DNA of 64,000 nucleotides. Source: UBA6059 sp040222235. GTDB lineage: Bacteria > Bacteroidota > Bacteroidia > Cytophagales > Cyclobacteriaceae. A program made the translations under genes and the position numbers. A model generated the notes under the pieces. That model made no database searches and was not told the origin of the DNA. It was given only the letters and a program-made list of their open reading frames with translations. The DNA is taken from NCBI GenBank assembly GCA_040222235.1, contig JAVKDO010000019.1, positions 62,001 to 126,000 of the forward strand. Direction: 5' to 3'. Each line of letters begins with the position of its first letter. The stretch's first letter is position 1. Of the stretch, positions 49,429-58,228 are shown one piece after another.

Positions 49429-51648
49429 ATGATGAAAAGGATCTTAATTGCTGCTTGCTTACTACTCTCAGGGCAAGCCTGGGCGCAAGGTGAGTGGAAA
49501 CAAAAATTTGAACAACTGGGATCGATGCTAGCATCACCCAATGAATACCGTACAGCCTCTGGTGCCCCTGGTGCTGAATACTGGCAGAATGAGGCGAACT
49601 ACGATATCGATGTAGAGCTCAATGACGAAACACAAGTCATTTCCGGTAGGGAAACAATCACCTATATCAACAACTCTCCCGACGTACTCAACTATCTATG
49701 GGTGCAGCTCGACCAAAACAGACGTGCGAAAGATAGCAACACGCCACTGGCGAACCGCTCAAGCATGTCCGACTCGGTAGCTGGCAAGAGCTTACTGAGC
49801 ATTACCAATGACTATGACTATGATGGGGGATTCAAGATCAGTGAAGTAAGCACTGTGGGAGGAGAGCCTTTACGTAAAATGATCAATAAGACCATGATGC
49901 GAGTGGATCTTCCTAAGCCGCTGCAGCCTGGTGGACAATATAGTTTCAATATCGAGTGGAGCTATAACGTTAATGATCGGATGCTGGTCGGTGGTCGATC
50001 TGGGTATGAGTACTTCCCAAAAGACGGTAATTATCTATATACGATTGCTCAATGGTTTCCAAGAATGGCTGTCTACAGTGACCTGGAGGGATGGCAGAAT
50101 AAGCAATTTCTCGGTAGAGGAGAGTTTACACTACCATTTGGCCACTACAAGGTACGCATCACAGTGCCGGCTGATCATATCGTAGCTTCGACAGGCACAC
50201 TGCAGAATCCAGGTGATGTGTTGACCGACAAGGAGCTTGATCGCTTTGAGAAAGCCAAGAAGGAATTCGAAAAGCCTGTAATGATCGTCACTCAGAAAGA
50301 AGCTGAGAAGAAAGAAAAGTCTAAGTCTAAATCGAAGAGCACTTGGGAGTTTCATGCGGAGAACGTTAGGGATTTTGCCTTTGCCTCCTCTCGCAAGTTT
50401 ATCTGGGATGGCATATCTGTGAAGTTGGAGACCACCACACCTTTGGCCATGTCTTACTATCCCAAAGAGGGCAATCCACTGTGGGAAGAGCGCTCGACTA
50501 TTGCGGTAGCCAATACGCTCAAGACGTACAGCCATTTCACGATTGATTACCCCTATCCTGTTGCTATTTCTGTGCACGCCGCTTCCATTGGTATGGAGTA
50601 TCCTATGATCTGCTTCAACTTCGGAAGACCGAATGAGGATGGAACCTACTCTCAGCGCACCCTTGAGGGCATGGTAGGGGTGATTGTGCATGAGGTGGGG
50701 CACAACTACTTCCCAATGATCATCAATAATGATGAGCGACAGTGGATGTGGATGGATGAGGGGCTTGATACCTTCATGGAGCATATGACACTGAAAGAGC
50801 ATTATCCTGATTTTAGCCTGACTTGGGGTACCCCAAAAGGAGTCATCTCCTATATGAAAGGCGACCCGGAGAGCATGCGACCTATTATGACCAACCCTGA
50901 GCAAGTACTACAAGGCGGCTACAACGGCTATGGCAAGCCATCCGCTGGCCTTGTCATGCTTCGTGAAACTATCATGGGACCAGAGCTTTTTGACTATGCA
51001 TTTAAGCAGTACGCTGAGCGATGGGCATTCAAGCACCCCTACCCGGCGGATTTCTTCCGTACGATGGAAGATGCCTCCGCGATGGACCTAGACTGGTTCT
51101 GGAGAGGTTGGTTCTTCGGTACTGATCATACCGACATTTCTATCGACAATGTGGCCTGGTACCGCATGAAGACAGATGAAAACAGCTTCGAGAATCGTGT
51201 AACGGCGCAATCGGAAAAAATTGGTGGAGGTGAAAGTGAGCAAAAGGCATCCCCTTTTGAAGAAGCTGCCGAGACGTTCACATTTACAGGGACCAGCGAC
51301 CAAGCCTACCGGGAATTTAAGAATCGAGTAGATGATGAGGCCATCAAAGCAGCTAATGCCGATAAGAACTTCTATGAGATCACTTTTAAAAATAAAGGCG
51401 GCTTGGTCATGCCGCTGATTATCGAGTGGACTTATAAGGATGGCACAAAGGAAACAGAAAGACTTCCAGCTGAGATTTGGCGACTCAATGAGAATGAGGT
51501 AACGAAAGTGTTTGCTAAAAATAAAGAGGTAGTAAACATATCATTGGACCCCAACTTCGAAACGGGCGATACCGATGAAACCGACAATGTATTTCCGCGT
51601 CAAATGAGCGGAACCAGATTCGAAAAGTACAAAGATTCGAAAAGGTAA
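49429..51648 (+). CDS. M1 family metallopeptidase (copy 2)
   Basis: This is a 739-residue paralog of the protein encoded at 46427, with a signal peptide (about 1-20, AWAQ) and zinc ligands His421, His425 and Glu444 at the same positions. Large blocks such as the RTASGAPG start, the YEYFPKDGNY region and the WFWRGWF segment are shared. The basic linker near 295-305 is expanded (KSKSKSKS). It has its own terminator and sits after a terminator-like hairpin, so it is probably transcribed separately from copy 1. Confidence 0.93.
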   Translation: MMKRILIAACLLLSGQAWAQGEWKQKFEQLGSMLASPNEYRTASGAPGAEYWQNEANYDIDVELNDETQVISGRETITYINNSPDVLNYLWVQLDQNRRAKDSNTPLANRSSMSDSVAGKSLLSITNDYDYDGGFKISEVSTVGGEPLRKMINKTMMRVDLPKPLQPGGQYSFNIEWSYNVNDRMLVGGRSGYEYFPKDGNYLYTIAQWFPRMAVYSDLEGWQNKQFLGRGEFTLPFGHYKVRITVPADHIVASTGTLQNPGDVLTDKELDRFEKAKKEFEKPVMIVTQKEAEKKEKSKSKSKSTWEFHAENVRDFAFASSRKFIWDGISVKLETTTPLAMSYYPKEGNPLWEERSTIAVANTLKTYSHFTIDYPYPVAISVHAASIGMEYPMICFNFGRPNEDGTYSQRTLEGMVGVIVHEVGHNYFPMIINNDERQWMWMDEGLDTFMEHMTLKEHYPDFSLTWGTPKGVISYMKGDPESMRPIMTNPEQVLQGGYNGYGKPSAGLVMLRETIMGPELFDYAFKQYAERWAFKHPYPADFFRTMEDASAMDLDWFWRGWFFGTDHTDISIDNVAWYRMKTDENSFENRVTAQSEKIGGGESEQKASPFEEAAETFTFTGTSDQAYREFKNRVDDEAIKAANADKNFYEITFKNKGGLVMPLIIEWTYKDGTKETERLPAEIWRLNENEVTKVFAKNKEVVNISLDPNFETGDTDETDNVFPRQMSGTRFEKYKDSKR

Positions 51649-51686
51649 ACGACAGTCTTAGAGTAGTTTTTGAATCTCATAGATGA

Positions 51687-51716
51687 AGCGAAGGGTGAAA
51701 GCTCTTCGCTTTTTTT
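51687..51716 (+). terminator. Rho-independent terminator after M1 copy 2
   Basis: A 7-bp stem (AGCGAAG/CTTCGCT) with a 10-base loop is followed by a T-run, 38 bases after the stop. Confidence 0.85.
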
Positions 51717-51858
51717 ATGCGCTTCAGAGTGGTCCTGACGAGTGTCGAATGAGCAGCAGAATTATTACTGGGCCTTGTACCTTAGTAATATAATACTCGT
51801 CTGACCACTTTAATGAGAACGACGACTGCTATTCCCTGATAGGATATAACATGGCAAA

Positions 51859-52005
51859 CTAGGAGCCACTCTGCTTCTCTAATTTTAATATCCGAGACTC
51901 ATGATCAGCATATTTTTCAACTGAAAAAGCCATGTAATCGGTAATGTCCTCTCTAGATTCTATAAACCTAGAATTGTCATTAGTTGAGCTTTCTAATGAC
52001 CGCCA
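51859..52005 (-). pseudogene. Open-frame remnant cut by the IS1380 left end
   Basis: A minus-strand frame of about 48 codons without a proper start ends at 51859. It includes REDITDYMAFSVEKYADHES. Its first third runs through the IS left inverted repeat, so the genuine part (51859-51959) may be the C-terminus of a gene broken by the insertion. The remaining 210 bases between the M1 stop and here hold the terminator and nothing else I recognise. Confidence 0.3.
51960..51983 (+). repeat. Left inverted repeat of the IS1380 element
   Basis: Its inner GAATTGTCATTAG is identical to the complement of the right end. The outer 11 bases have four mismatches. Confidence 0.75.
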
Positions 52006-52081
52006 TTAGAATTTTTTGTAATGTAAACATCTGATATTCCATAGATACGAGAGGAATTTTTTTGTTCACTTTGATAATTTT

Positions 52082-52104
52082 GGATGTAAGATTTTCTTAC
52101 ATCC
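52082..52104 (+). promoter_or_regulatory. Hairpin just upstream of the IS1380 transposase start
   Basis: A perfect 9-bp stem (GGATGTAAG/CTTACATCC) with a 5-base loop ends 2 bases before the ATG at 52107. In insertion sequences such hairpins block the ribosome site on transcripts that enter from outside; that role is inferred here. Confidence 0.6.
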
Positions 52105-52106
52105 CA

Positions 52107-53451
52107 ATGAACTTGAAACTAGCCTTTACAGACAGAGAAATCACACCATGGAGTGGTATGCCTACCTGCGGCAGGCAGGATTTTAATGAAAAAACCACTC
52201 GATCAGACGGGTATTTTATTGAACTGATTCGTAGTGATTTGCCAGAGCAAGGTTCTAATAGAGGTTATGCGCTTATACAAGTCATCACCAGTTTCATGGT
52301 TAGTGTCTGGTGTGGAGCTAACCGCTTTGAACATCTGGAAGTAAGTCGTTTTGACGATGTACTTCGAAGGATATTTGGTTACAAAAAAATGGCTGGGCAT
52401 AAGGCTTACCAGCGTTATTTCCAGAAGTTTACCATTGCTACTAACCAACGAATATTTACCAAGCTCGGTCAATGGTTTTTCAATCAAGTAAACTTAGATA
52501 ATTACACCCTTGATGTGGACTCTACTGTAATGACTCGCTATGGATCACAACAGGGAGCCAAGAGAGGTTACAATCCCCAAAAGCCAGGAAGAAACTCTCA
52601 CCATCCCTTGCTGGCATTCGTGGATGAATGTAAGATGATTGCTAACTTTTGGCTTAGGAGTGGTGATGATTTTACCACTAATAACTTTCTGTCTTTTTTG
52701 CAGGATACCATGGATCGTTTGCAAGGAAAAAAGGTAAGCCTGTTACGGGCTGACAGTGGCTTTTACGGTAAAGAAATCTTTGATTTTCTAGAACAGAGAG
52801 GGATTAAGTACATTATCGTCGCTTGTCATTATGCTACCATACAAAGAAAAGTTGCTCAGCTCAAAGACTGGTGGACACTCGAAGATGGACTTCAAATCAC
52901 CGAAACTACCTACCAAAGTGATACATGGGAGGAGCCTAGACGGCTAGTAGTAGTCAGACAACAAATCATGAAAAGACCTAAAGCCACGGGCAAACAGCTC
53001 AAGCTTTTTAAAGAAGAAGGGATTTATCAAAACTATCGATATAGTTGCTTTATCACCAACCTTGAACTCTCATCTCACATGGTCTGGAAGATGTATCGGG
53101 GACGAGCAGATTGTGAAAATCGTATCAAAGATCGGACCGCCAACGCGGATCAAAGAAGATTTTGGCTTTGATAGTTTCAATATGCAAGACTTTGCAGCTA
53201 CTGAAGCAGCACTCAACTTTGTGGTGATCGCCTATAACCTAATGAGTCTTTTCAAGCAAGCAGTGCTTCGCTCAGAACAACTTCCCCAGCTCAAAACTTT
53301 ACGCTACAAAATATTCGCCATTGGCGGATATATAACTAAGTCCAGAAATCAGAATCTCCTCGACCTATCGCTGGCAATGAAAAGACGAAAATGGATTGAA
53401 GGCATATGGAATCAGTCGCAGAACTTTAGCTGGTCTTTTGTCCCAACTTAA
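52107..53451 (+). pseudogene. IS1380-family transposase, frameshifted
   Basis: The DDE transposase is recognisable from NLKLAFTDREITPWSGM through LDVDSTVMTRYGSQQGAKRGY, LLRADSGFYGK and YRGRADCENRIK. At 53130-53154 about 16 extra bases between two ATCAAAG copies replace the expected ELK codons and shift the frame, so the first frame stops at 53171. The C-terminal part (EDFGFDSFNMQDFAATEAALNF...) continues in another frame to 53451. Near the N-terminus a 19-base palindrome at 52161-52179 displaces a frame that would otherwise read on as ILMKKPLDQTGI. The protein is probably inactive. Confidence 0.85.
52161..52179 (+). repeat. 19-bp palindrome inserted in the transposase gene
   Basis: CCTACCTGC and GCAGGCAGG flank a single G, with one mismatch between the arms. 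Removing exactly these 19 bases joins GM to ILMKKPLDQTGI, as expected for the family. CCTGCCTGC-GCAGGCAGG palindromes are common small repeats in this phylum. Confidence 0.6.
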
Positions 53452-53454
53452 TCC

Positions 53455-53478
53455 CTAATGACAATTCCCGGTTTAAGG
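53455..53478 (-). repeat. Right inverted repeat of the IS1380 element
   Basis: The reverse complement matches 51960-51983 at 20 of 24 positions. It begins 3 bases after the transposase stop. Confidence 0.75.
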
Positions 53479-53480
53479 AG

Positions 53481-54602
53481 TCCGTCGAATTCAACCTTCA
53501 GAACTTATTACCGCAGATGGCCATAAGACATGTTAGTGGTAGTGCCTTTACACAAGCTCGCTACAAGATCAAGCCAGAGCTTTTCCATGATCTCCTGGCT
53601 TTTCTGACTGATACATATAAGGTCTCAGAGAAGAAGCATTGGAAAGGTCATCTGCTTTATCCAAGAGATGGGAGCACATTGAACTTACCTCCTTCTCAGG
53701 ACATAGAGGATCATTTTGGATTATATGCCACTACCCAATTAGGGGTCAAAAGATATCTAGCACGTACTCTGATCCTCTATGATGTCTTGAACAACTTTGT
53801 GCTCGATGGGCTGATATCAAGCATGGAAAATGGTGAAAAGAACTTACTAAATGAGAGCCTAGACAAATTCAACACCAATGACATTTTGATCATAGACAGG
53901 GGGTTTGGTAATTACTGCACCATCAAAGAAGTGACTGATCGAAATATCAAGTTTTGTGTCCGTGTACTCATAAAAAATTCCAACTTCGCTAAGAAAACAA
54001 TCGCTGATGAAAGGGCTGATTTTGTTACAATATGGGAGCCCAGTGCTAAACAAGTTGAGAACAGCCGGAAAAACGAACTGAACCCTTCCCCATTGACTGT
54101 AAGGGTGACCAAAATTTGCTTAAATACAGGAGAAACGGAATTATTGGTCACTAATCTCTATGACCGCAGTAAGTATTCCTCACAAGATATTGATGGGCTT
54201 TATCAACTACGTTGGGGTGTGGAAGAGAGCTTTAAAAACCTGAAGGCCAAGATGAAAATCGAGCAGTTTGGCTGCAAGAAAGCAGTAGGGGTTCTACAAA
54301 AGTTTTATGCACATGTTTTTTGTGTGAATATAGGATCACTTGTTGGCCTTCCTGCCAACAAACTCATCGAATCTAAGACCTCCAATCGCAAATGGAGATA
54401 CAAATACAATTGGAAAAATGCCTTCCGATATGTTCGGGAAAAACTGCTAGTATTCCTCTTCAGCCAACAGGCCGCAAAGACCTTTGATCACTTGATAAAG
54501 CAAATATCATCTTCTACGACAGACATAATCCCAAATAGGCATTTTGCACGTGACACCACTGCTAGCAGCAAAAAGGGAAGGATCACGCAATTCAACAAAT
54601 AG
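53481..54602 (+). pseudogene. IS4-family transposase, 5'-truncated
   Basis: A DDE transposase of the IS4 type: SGSAFTQARYKIKPELF, LLYPRDGSTLNLP (first Asp), NDILIIDRGFGNY (second Asp) and the YREK-like LYQLRWGVEESFKNLK block (catalytic Glu). The open frame extends upstream of the ATG at 53517 to the IS1380 right end, and family members have about 50-70 more residues there. This copy has therefore lost its N-terminus and left end. CTTAACTTAATAGCATT near 54615-54631 may be its right terminus. Whether translation from 53517 yields anything useful is doubtful. Confidence 0.82.
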
Positions 54603-54671
54603 TGAGAGGTTTCCTTAACTTAATAGCATTGGGTGAGGGGCAGGGGTGGGTTTGGCAGTTAGAAAGAACAA

Positions 54672-56330
54672 TCAATCCATAAACAATGGAGGATGCTTCT
54701 CCTCAAAATCAGTAGCGTCCTGAAAAGCCTCAGCAAAGGCAATCAGTTTAGCTTCATCAAAGAAGTTGCCGACTAGCGTGATGCTGGTCGGTCTGCCCTT
54801 TTCATCAAACCCATTCGGAATAGCCATCGCAGGATGGCCGGAAAGGTTAGTGATCAGCATCTGACGACCACCAAAGGTTGGTGAGATCACGAGATCATAA
54901 CCCTGCATCTTCTCATGCATATCCTCTATCAACAACCGACGATGACGATTGGCCTGTAGATACTCGACCGCTGGAATAAACCTGGCCTGACGTAGGGAGT
55001 TCGCTCTGGATCGCTTATGCTGCTCAACAAGCAAACTGTCTCTTCGGGTAAGAATCAACTCATCGAAGAATGCTCCCGCCTCTGCTCTCAATATGATGTC
55101 AAAGGCATTAAACGGGAAGTCTTTCGGCAACTCCACCTTTTCCAGATCAACACCCAAAGTACGGATGGTCGCTAGCGTAGCATCGTTATTCACAGAGTTA
55201 TCGGAGCTGTCGTTCTCAAATTGCTCATAGAAGTAGCCAATTTTCATTTTGCTGATATCTACATTTTCGCTGTAGCCAAAACCTGCATCCACCACCGTCA
55301 TATCCACACCATCTATTCCTCTGATTGCATCGAGTATGATCGCACAATCTCTGGCGTCACGTGCCATAGGGCCCGCCTTGTCCATACTCCAGGAGAGCGC
55401 CATTACTCCAGCGCGACTCACACGACCGTAGGTAGGTCGCAGGCCAGTGATCCCGCAGCGCGTCGATGGAGAAACAATCGAGCCCAAGGTCTCTGTTCCT
55501 ATGGAGAAGGCCACCAAGCCCGCTGATGTAGCTGAGCCTGGGCCAGCAGACGAACCGCTAGCTCCCTGCTCAAGGTCCCATGGATTCTTAGTCTTTCCAC
55601 CAAACCATACATCACCTCGTGCCAGGGTGCCCGAAACCAGCTTGCCAAGCAGTACTGCCCCGGCATTTTCCAGGTTCTGCACCAAAGTGGCGGTCTCATC
55701 AATTATCTGGTCTTTGTACGCTTCCGCCCCCCAAGTGGTCGGATAGTTAGGCACTGCTGCCAAGTCTTTTACACCATAAGGAATTCCGTGAAGGATACCC
55801 TTGTAATTACCTGCCGCGATTTCCTTATCCGCCTTTTTTGCTTGTGCTATTGCCAAGTCTTCTGTGACCGTCACAAAGGAAAGCAGCTTATCATCATACT
55901 TTTTGATCCTATCGAGATACAGCTGCGTCAACTCCAGTGATGTGATTTTCTTGGACTTGATGAGCCCCGCCAATTTCCAGACTGGATAATACGCTAGTTC
56001 CTTTTTCTTCTTAGGTAGCTTAATGCTTTCATCGATTTTCCAATCAATAGGACCTTCATTTTCGGGTATCTCTATTCCTACCGGAAATGGGGTAAACACC
56101 ATCGAAGGCACTACATTCGGGTTGAGTGGACGGGTACGCATCGAGTCAAATCCTTTGCGGTTACGCTCCAAATAGGTGAACATTGTGTCGATCTCAGCAT
56201 CCGTAAAGTCAACACCTATCAGGCGCTGCGATGCTTTGACATCCGATTGATCAAAGAGCTTGGTGGTTTCGCTGATAGCAAAGCCGAAAGCAATACCGGC
56301 AATGAAAAGAATAGGGAGTAATTTTTTCAT
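54672..56330 (-). CDS. Amidase signature family protein, exported
   Basis: This is a 552-residue amidase with a signal-like N-terminus (about 1-20). The Ser-cisSer-Lys triad is visible: Lys in PYGVKDLA, cis-Ser in GASGSSAGPGSA, and the nucleophile in GTETLGSIVSPSTRCG. The family includes GatA, but the signal peptide, a roughly 100-residue N-terminal extension and the absence of gatB/gatC rule that role out. It probably hydrolyses small amides outside the cytoplasm. It is convergent with the IS island. Confidence 0.9.
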   Translation of the reverse strand: MKKLLPILFIAGIAFGFAISETTKLFDQSDVKASQRLIGVDFTDAEIDTMFTYLERNRKGFDSMRTRPLNPNVVPSMVFTPFPVGIEIPENEGPIDWKIDESIKLPKKKKELAYYPVWKLAGLIKSKKITSLELTQLYLDRIKKYDDKLLSFVTVTEDLAIAQAKKADKEIAAGNYKGILHGIPYGVKDLAAVPNYPTTWGAEAYKDQIIDETATLVQNLENAGAVLLGKLVSGTLARGDVWFGGKTKNPWDLEQGASGSSAGPGSATSAGLVAFSIGTETLGSIVSPSTRCGITGLRPTYGRVSRAGVMALSWSMDKAGPMARDARDCAIILDAIRGIDGVDMTVVDAGFGYSENVDISKMKIGYFYEQFENDSSDNSVNNDATLATIRTLGVDLEKVELPKDFPFNAFDIILRAEAGAFFDELILTRRDSLLVEQHKRSRANSLRQARFIPAVEYLQANRHRRLLIEDMHEKMQGYDLVISPTFGGRQMLITNLSGHPAMAIPNGFDEKGRPTSITLVGNFFDEAKLIAFAEAFQDATDFEEKHPPLFMD

Positions 56331-56450
56331 GGTTTTTAGGGTACTAAGGGATCAAAGTAGAAATTACCTGAACAAATGCACAGCGCAAAGTGATAAATTC
56401 ATGGTCGAATACTTTGGACGGTATCCGGTCGGATATCAAAGCACTGGAAT

Positions 56451-56858
56451 ATGGAGAATAACGTGATTGTACAGCCATGGATGAGGGGCCTGTTGCTATT
56501 GGCGGGCATCTACAATCTTGCCTGGGGCTTTTTTATCTATAATTTCCCGGATGCCTTTATTACCTGGCTTAGCCAAGGGGCAATTGCTCAGGCTGATCCG
56601 ATAGTTGGATATCAGGGGCTGGGTGTCTTGCTATTGGCCGGCATGTTCCTCTGGACGGCCATCTATTTTCACAAGCTAGGATATCTTGTTTGGGTGGCCA
56701 TCGTACTCAAGCTTGCAGGTGGCCCGTGGACTTTCTACATGTTGTTGGACGGCCTGTACACTAAGCGGTTTCTTTTCCACCTGATCATGAATGATCTCAT
56801 CTGGGTAATCCCGTTGACCTTTATTGCGTTAAAGTGGACAAGGTTAAGCCGCACATGA
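56451..56858 (+). CDS. Small four-helix membrane protein
   Basis: This is a 135-residue protein with four hydrophobic segments (about 12-32, 48-68, 74-94, 105-128). I do not recognise a characterised family. It is the first of three tightly packed plus-strand genes, with the esterase starting 1 base after its stop. It starts 120 bases from the divergent amidase gene. Confidence 0.7.
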   Translation: MENNVIVQPWMRGLLLLAGIYNLAWGFFIYNFPDAFITWLSQGAIAQADPIVGYQGLGVLLLAGMFLWTAIYFHKLGYLVWVAIVLKLAGGPWTFYMLLDGLYTKRFLFHLIMNDLIWVIPLTFIALKWTRLSRT

Positions 56859-56859
56859 A

Positions 56860-57630
56860 ATGAAAAGAGTTATACTACTGTTCTTTCTCCTGAATCCATT
56901 ATTCTCCTTCGCTCAGTTTGAGGAGGGATGGCATGTACAAAACCTGGACAGTCTCCCGTACCAGCTACTCCAACCATTGGGGTACCAGGAGGAAGAAAGC
57001 TACCCTTTGGTGATCTTCTTGCATGGAGCGGGCGAACGAGGATCCGACAATGAGCTGCAAATGACCCATGGGAGTAGCTTGTTCCTGGATCCAAAGAACA
57101 GAGAGAAATATCGGGCTTTTGTCCTTTTCCCGCAATGTGCAGAAGGTCAGTTTTGGGCCAATCTGACATTCGGGTACGAAGACAACTATGGCGTCAGTAA
57201 TCTGAACTGGAAGGGGGGCTTTTCGAAACCGATGAGTCAAGTGCTGGCCCTGGTGCAAGAGCTCCAACAAGAGTACAAGATCGATGAGGATCGCATCTAT
57301 GTGATGGGGCTATCGATGGGTGGGTTTGGAACATTTGATCTTCTGCAAAAGCAGCCTGGTCTATTTGCTGCTGGTGTTCCCATCTGCGGCGGTGCTGATC
57401 CACAACGCTTTGCTGGACTCGTCGATATCCCTATTTGGGTATTCCACGGTACGGATGATGACGTAGTGCCCGTGGCTTTGAGCAGAGAAGTAGTTAACTT
57501 CCTAAATGCAGAGGACGGTAATGTGAAGTACACAGAGTATGAGGGTGTGAAGCATAATAGCTGGGACAATGCCTTTGCTGAGAAATCGTTGTTGAAATGG
57601 CTCTTTAATCAAACTCGAAATGAACTCTAA
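56860..57630 (+). CDS. Exported carboxylesterase/PHB-depolymerase-like hydrolase
   Basis: This is a 256-residue alpha/beta hydrolase with a signal peptide (about 1-18, SFAQ). The oxyanion region is LVIFLHGAGERG, the nucleophile Ser is in GLSMGGFGTFD (about 148-158), the Asp is in FHGTDDDVVPV and the His is in GVKHNSWDNAF. This layout fits the predicted peptidase/feruloyl-esterase-like group with a polymer or ester substrate. The DinB gene overlaps its 3' end by 11 bases. Confidence 0.87.
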   Translation: MKRVILLFFLLNPLFSFAQFEEGWHVQNLDSLPYQLLQPLGYQEEESYPLVIFLHGAGERGSDNELQMTHGSSLFLDPKNREKYRAFVLFPQCAEGQFWANLTFGYEDNYGVSNLNWKGGFSKPMSQVLALVQELQQEYKIDEDRIYVMGLSMGGFGTFDLLQKQPGLFAAGVPICGGADPQRFAGLVDIPIWVFHGTDDDVVPVALSREVVNFLNAEDGNVKYTEYEGVKHNSWDNAFAEKSLLKWLFNQTRNEL

Positions 57631-58081
57631 AAAATACTTCCGCCGACTGTATACTTACAATGCTTGGGCCAACGAAATGCTCTACTCTTACCTGAGAGAA
57701 GGTGCCTACCAAAACAAGAAGATTGATGTGCTGTTCAGTCATATTACTGTCAGCCAGATCTTATGGCATAATCGTATTACTGGACAAGAGAAACCAAAAT
57801 GGGGTCTGTTCGATACCATACCGACGCACATACTTCTAGAACTCAATCAAAAGAGTAATAAAGCCTGGCAGGAAGTGGTACTAGGGACATCAAAGTCGGG
57901 TTTTAAGGAAATGATCTCCTATGTTGATACGGAAGGTAGAAGCCAACACACGCAGCTTAGAGACATATTGACGCATGTGGCCAACCACGGCACACATCAC
58001 AGAGGCCAGATCGTGGCATGGTTGAGGGCAGAGGGCATTGCGCCTCCTGCTTTGGACTACATCTTGTTTACAAGGGCATAG
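57620..58081 (+). CDS. DinB family protein
   Basis: This is a 153-residue four-helix protein with the metal-binding His triad of the DinB/YfiT fold: His in LFSHITVSQILWH (near 43) and HVANHGTHHRGQI (about 121-133). Members act in thiol transfer or stress responses; the true role here is unknown. It ends the three-gene plus-strand operon. Confidence 0.88.
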   Translation: MNSKKYFRRLYTYNAWANEMLYSYLREGAYQNKKIDVLFSHITVSQILWHNRITGQEKPKWGLFDTIPTHILLELNQKSNKAWQEVVLGTSKSGFKEMISYVDTEGRSQHTQLRDILTHVANHGTHHRGQIVAWLRAEGIAPPALDYILFTRA

Positions 58082-58228
58082 TCTGATTATTGAAGCTTAA
58101 GGTATTGGCGCAAAGTAAGCCATTGATCACAGGGCTTTTTCAACCAGGACTATGTCTAGAGAGCTCGGAACCTCCTAACCGACTTAGACCGGAGACCAAC
58201 AACAATCGAGGTGTAGTTACGCGAGCCG

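Larger units (their letters stand above)
51960..53478 (+). mobile_element. IS1380-family insertion sequence, decayed
   Basis: The element is about 1.5 kb. Its ends are imperfect 24-base inverted repeats (51960-51983 and 53455-53478, 20 of 24 matching, inner 13 identical). It carries one transposase gene with frame lesions. No target-site duplication is visible at the two ends, in line with later rearrangement or insertion next to another element: bases just right of it belong to a truncated IS4 transposase. Confidence 0.8.

Noticed and set aside
50131..50904. 257-codon minus-strand open frame inside M1 copy 2
   Set aside because: It is fully antisense to a conserved peptidase gene, rich in His and Arg from reversed codons, and has no recognisable motif.
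54672..56330. Amidase as GatA of the Glu-tRNA amidotransferase
   Set aside because: It has a signal-like N-terminus and a long N-terminal extension, and no gatB or gatC is nearby.
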